Source: Dactylosporangium aurantiacum
Lineage (GTDB): Bacteria; Actinomycetota; Actinomycetes; Mycobacteriales; Micromonosporaceae
NCBI RefSeq assembly: GCF_000716715.1
Contig: NZ_JNYJ01000034.1
Location: 25,845-89,844, forward strand
Direction: 5' to 3'
Length of the DNA stretch: 64,000 nucleotides
Shown: one piece after another, positions 63,660 through 64,000 of the stretch
Numbering within the stretch: position 1 is the stretch's first letter
Layout: each line of letters starts with the position of its first letter
Notes under the pieces: generated by a model
What the model was told of the DNA's origin: nothing
Seen by the model: only the letters and a program-made list of their open reading frames with translations
Database searches by the model: none
Translations under genes and position numbers: made by a program

Positions 63660-63859
63660 CGCCGGCCGCCGGCTGCCGCGTCGGGCACGTCCCGTCGGAC
63701 CCCTCGGTGCCAGCCGTAGTCGAGCCCGGCGACGTGGAACGCCTGTGCCAGCACCGGCGTCGTCCCCGCGAACGCCCCCCGCTCCAGGAACGTGCACCGG
63801 CTCACCCGCACCGCCACCGGCTCCGGCACCCACGCACTGCGATGCGCCTTCACCACCAC
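63656..63859 (-). CDS. Hypothetical protein, probably 5'-truncated
   Basis: A 67-residue frame (VVVKAHRSAWVPEPVAVRVS, then FAGTTPVLAQAFHVAGLDYG) whose stop overlaps the start of the methyltransferase gene. The frame stays open upstream to about 63970 and its residues still look protein-like to about 63900 (TGSLPYTFDHEPRTGS). There is no ATG or GTG before 63859, and sequence character changes near 63901, so the 5' end may have been lost to an insertion. Family unknown. Confidence 0.5.
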   Translation of the reverse strand: MVVKAHRSAWVPEPVAVRVSRCTFLERGAFAGTTPVLAQAFHVAGLDYGWHRGVRRDVPDAAAGGRR

Positions 63860-63901
63860 GATCGAGCCCGTCCGGGGCTCGTGGTCGAAGGTGTACGGTA
63901 A

Positions 63902-64000
63902 GGAGCCTGTTGCGTTTTCGGTGGTGGGGTTGGGTTGCTGAATGAGGGGGCGGCGCGAAGCGCCGTCCCCTCATTCAGGTGCTGGTGGTGAGGGTGTGGA
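63902..64000. mobile_element. Possible insertion sequence end
   Basis: From about 63902 (GGAGCCTGTTGCGTTTTCGG) composition changes abruptly and the upstream gene loses its start. The starting bases resemble terminal repeats of several IS families, and a strong hairpin follows 36 bp inside. No transposase is visible before the window ends, so this is a guess from context. Confidence 0.3.
63938..63978. terminator. 19-bp near-perfect stem-loop
   Basis: CTGAATGAGGGGGCGGCGC (63938-63956) pairs with GCGCCGTCCCCTCATTCAG (63960-63978) around a GAA loop, with a single G-T pair. It is the longest stem in the window and may terminate transcription in both directions. Confidence 0.7.

Overview
The window is a very GC-rich piece of an actinomycete chromosome. 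GC-rich codon use, many GTG starts, ECF and SigE-type sigma factors, TetR and LrpC-type regulators, a helY-type helicase and the GlgE alpha-glucan pathway all point to Actinobacteria. The overall style suggests Micromonosporaceae, but no marker gene here fixes the genus. No integrase, plasmid or phage structural gene is present, apart from a possible insertion-sequence end at the right edge.

Layout: 0-16 kb is housekeeping and metabolic. It holds a lipid kinase, an Hsp20, two HAD phosphatases, helY, an MHYT sensor, glgP, a 5'-3' exonuclease, a MEDS/ATPase anti-sigma protein, an M24 dipeptidase coupled to an acyl-CoA dehydrogenase, an Lrp regulator and a histidine phosphatase. 16.2-18.3 kb is an array of twelve tRNA genes with an HNH nuclease gene inside it. 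It is preceded by a small terminated transcription unit and an rRNA-type boxA. 18.4-30 kb has an ECF42-type sigma/DGPF pair, a secreted M4 protease with a decayed copy of its 3' end, an LLM-hemerythrin fusion, a TetR/SDR divergent pair and a SigE/anti-sigma pair. 30-50 kb is a mixed accessory stretch: secreted cell-wall proteins, three TetR-type divergent modules in all (one starting at 26 kb), an MCP-PilZ protein, a GGDEF protein, an NlpC/P60 enzyme that seems to start at CTG, and a LacI regulator. 50.7-60.7 kb is the GlgE module. The right end has small hydrolase and methyltransferase operons.

The genes that clearly work together are the alpha-glucan set. GlgC makes ADP-glucose and the divergent GT4 enzyme (GlgM type) makes maltose-1-phosphate from it. 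TreS and maltokinase give a second route to maltose-1-phosphate. GlgE polymerises it, GlgB branches the product, and GlgP (at 7.5 kb) degrades it.

Two features recur. About twenty genes have a TAnnnT-like hexamer 6-7 nt before the start codon, the signature of leaderless transcripts. Several intergenic islands (0.1-0.5, 6.4-7.5, 22.2-22.7, 27.9-28.7 kb) are made of degenerate tandem repeats and appear to encode nothing.
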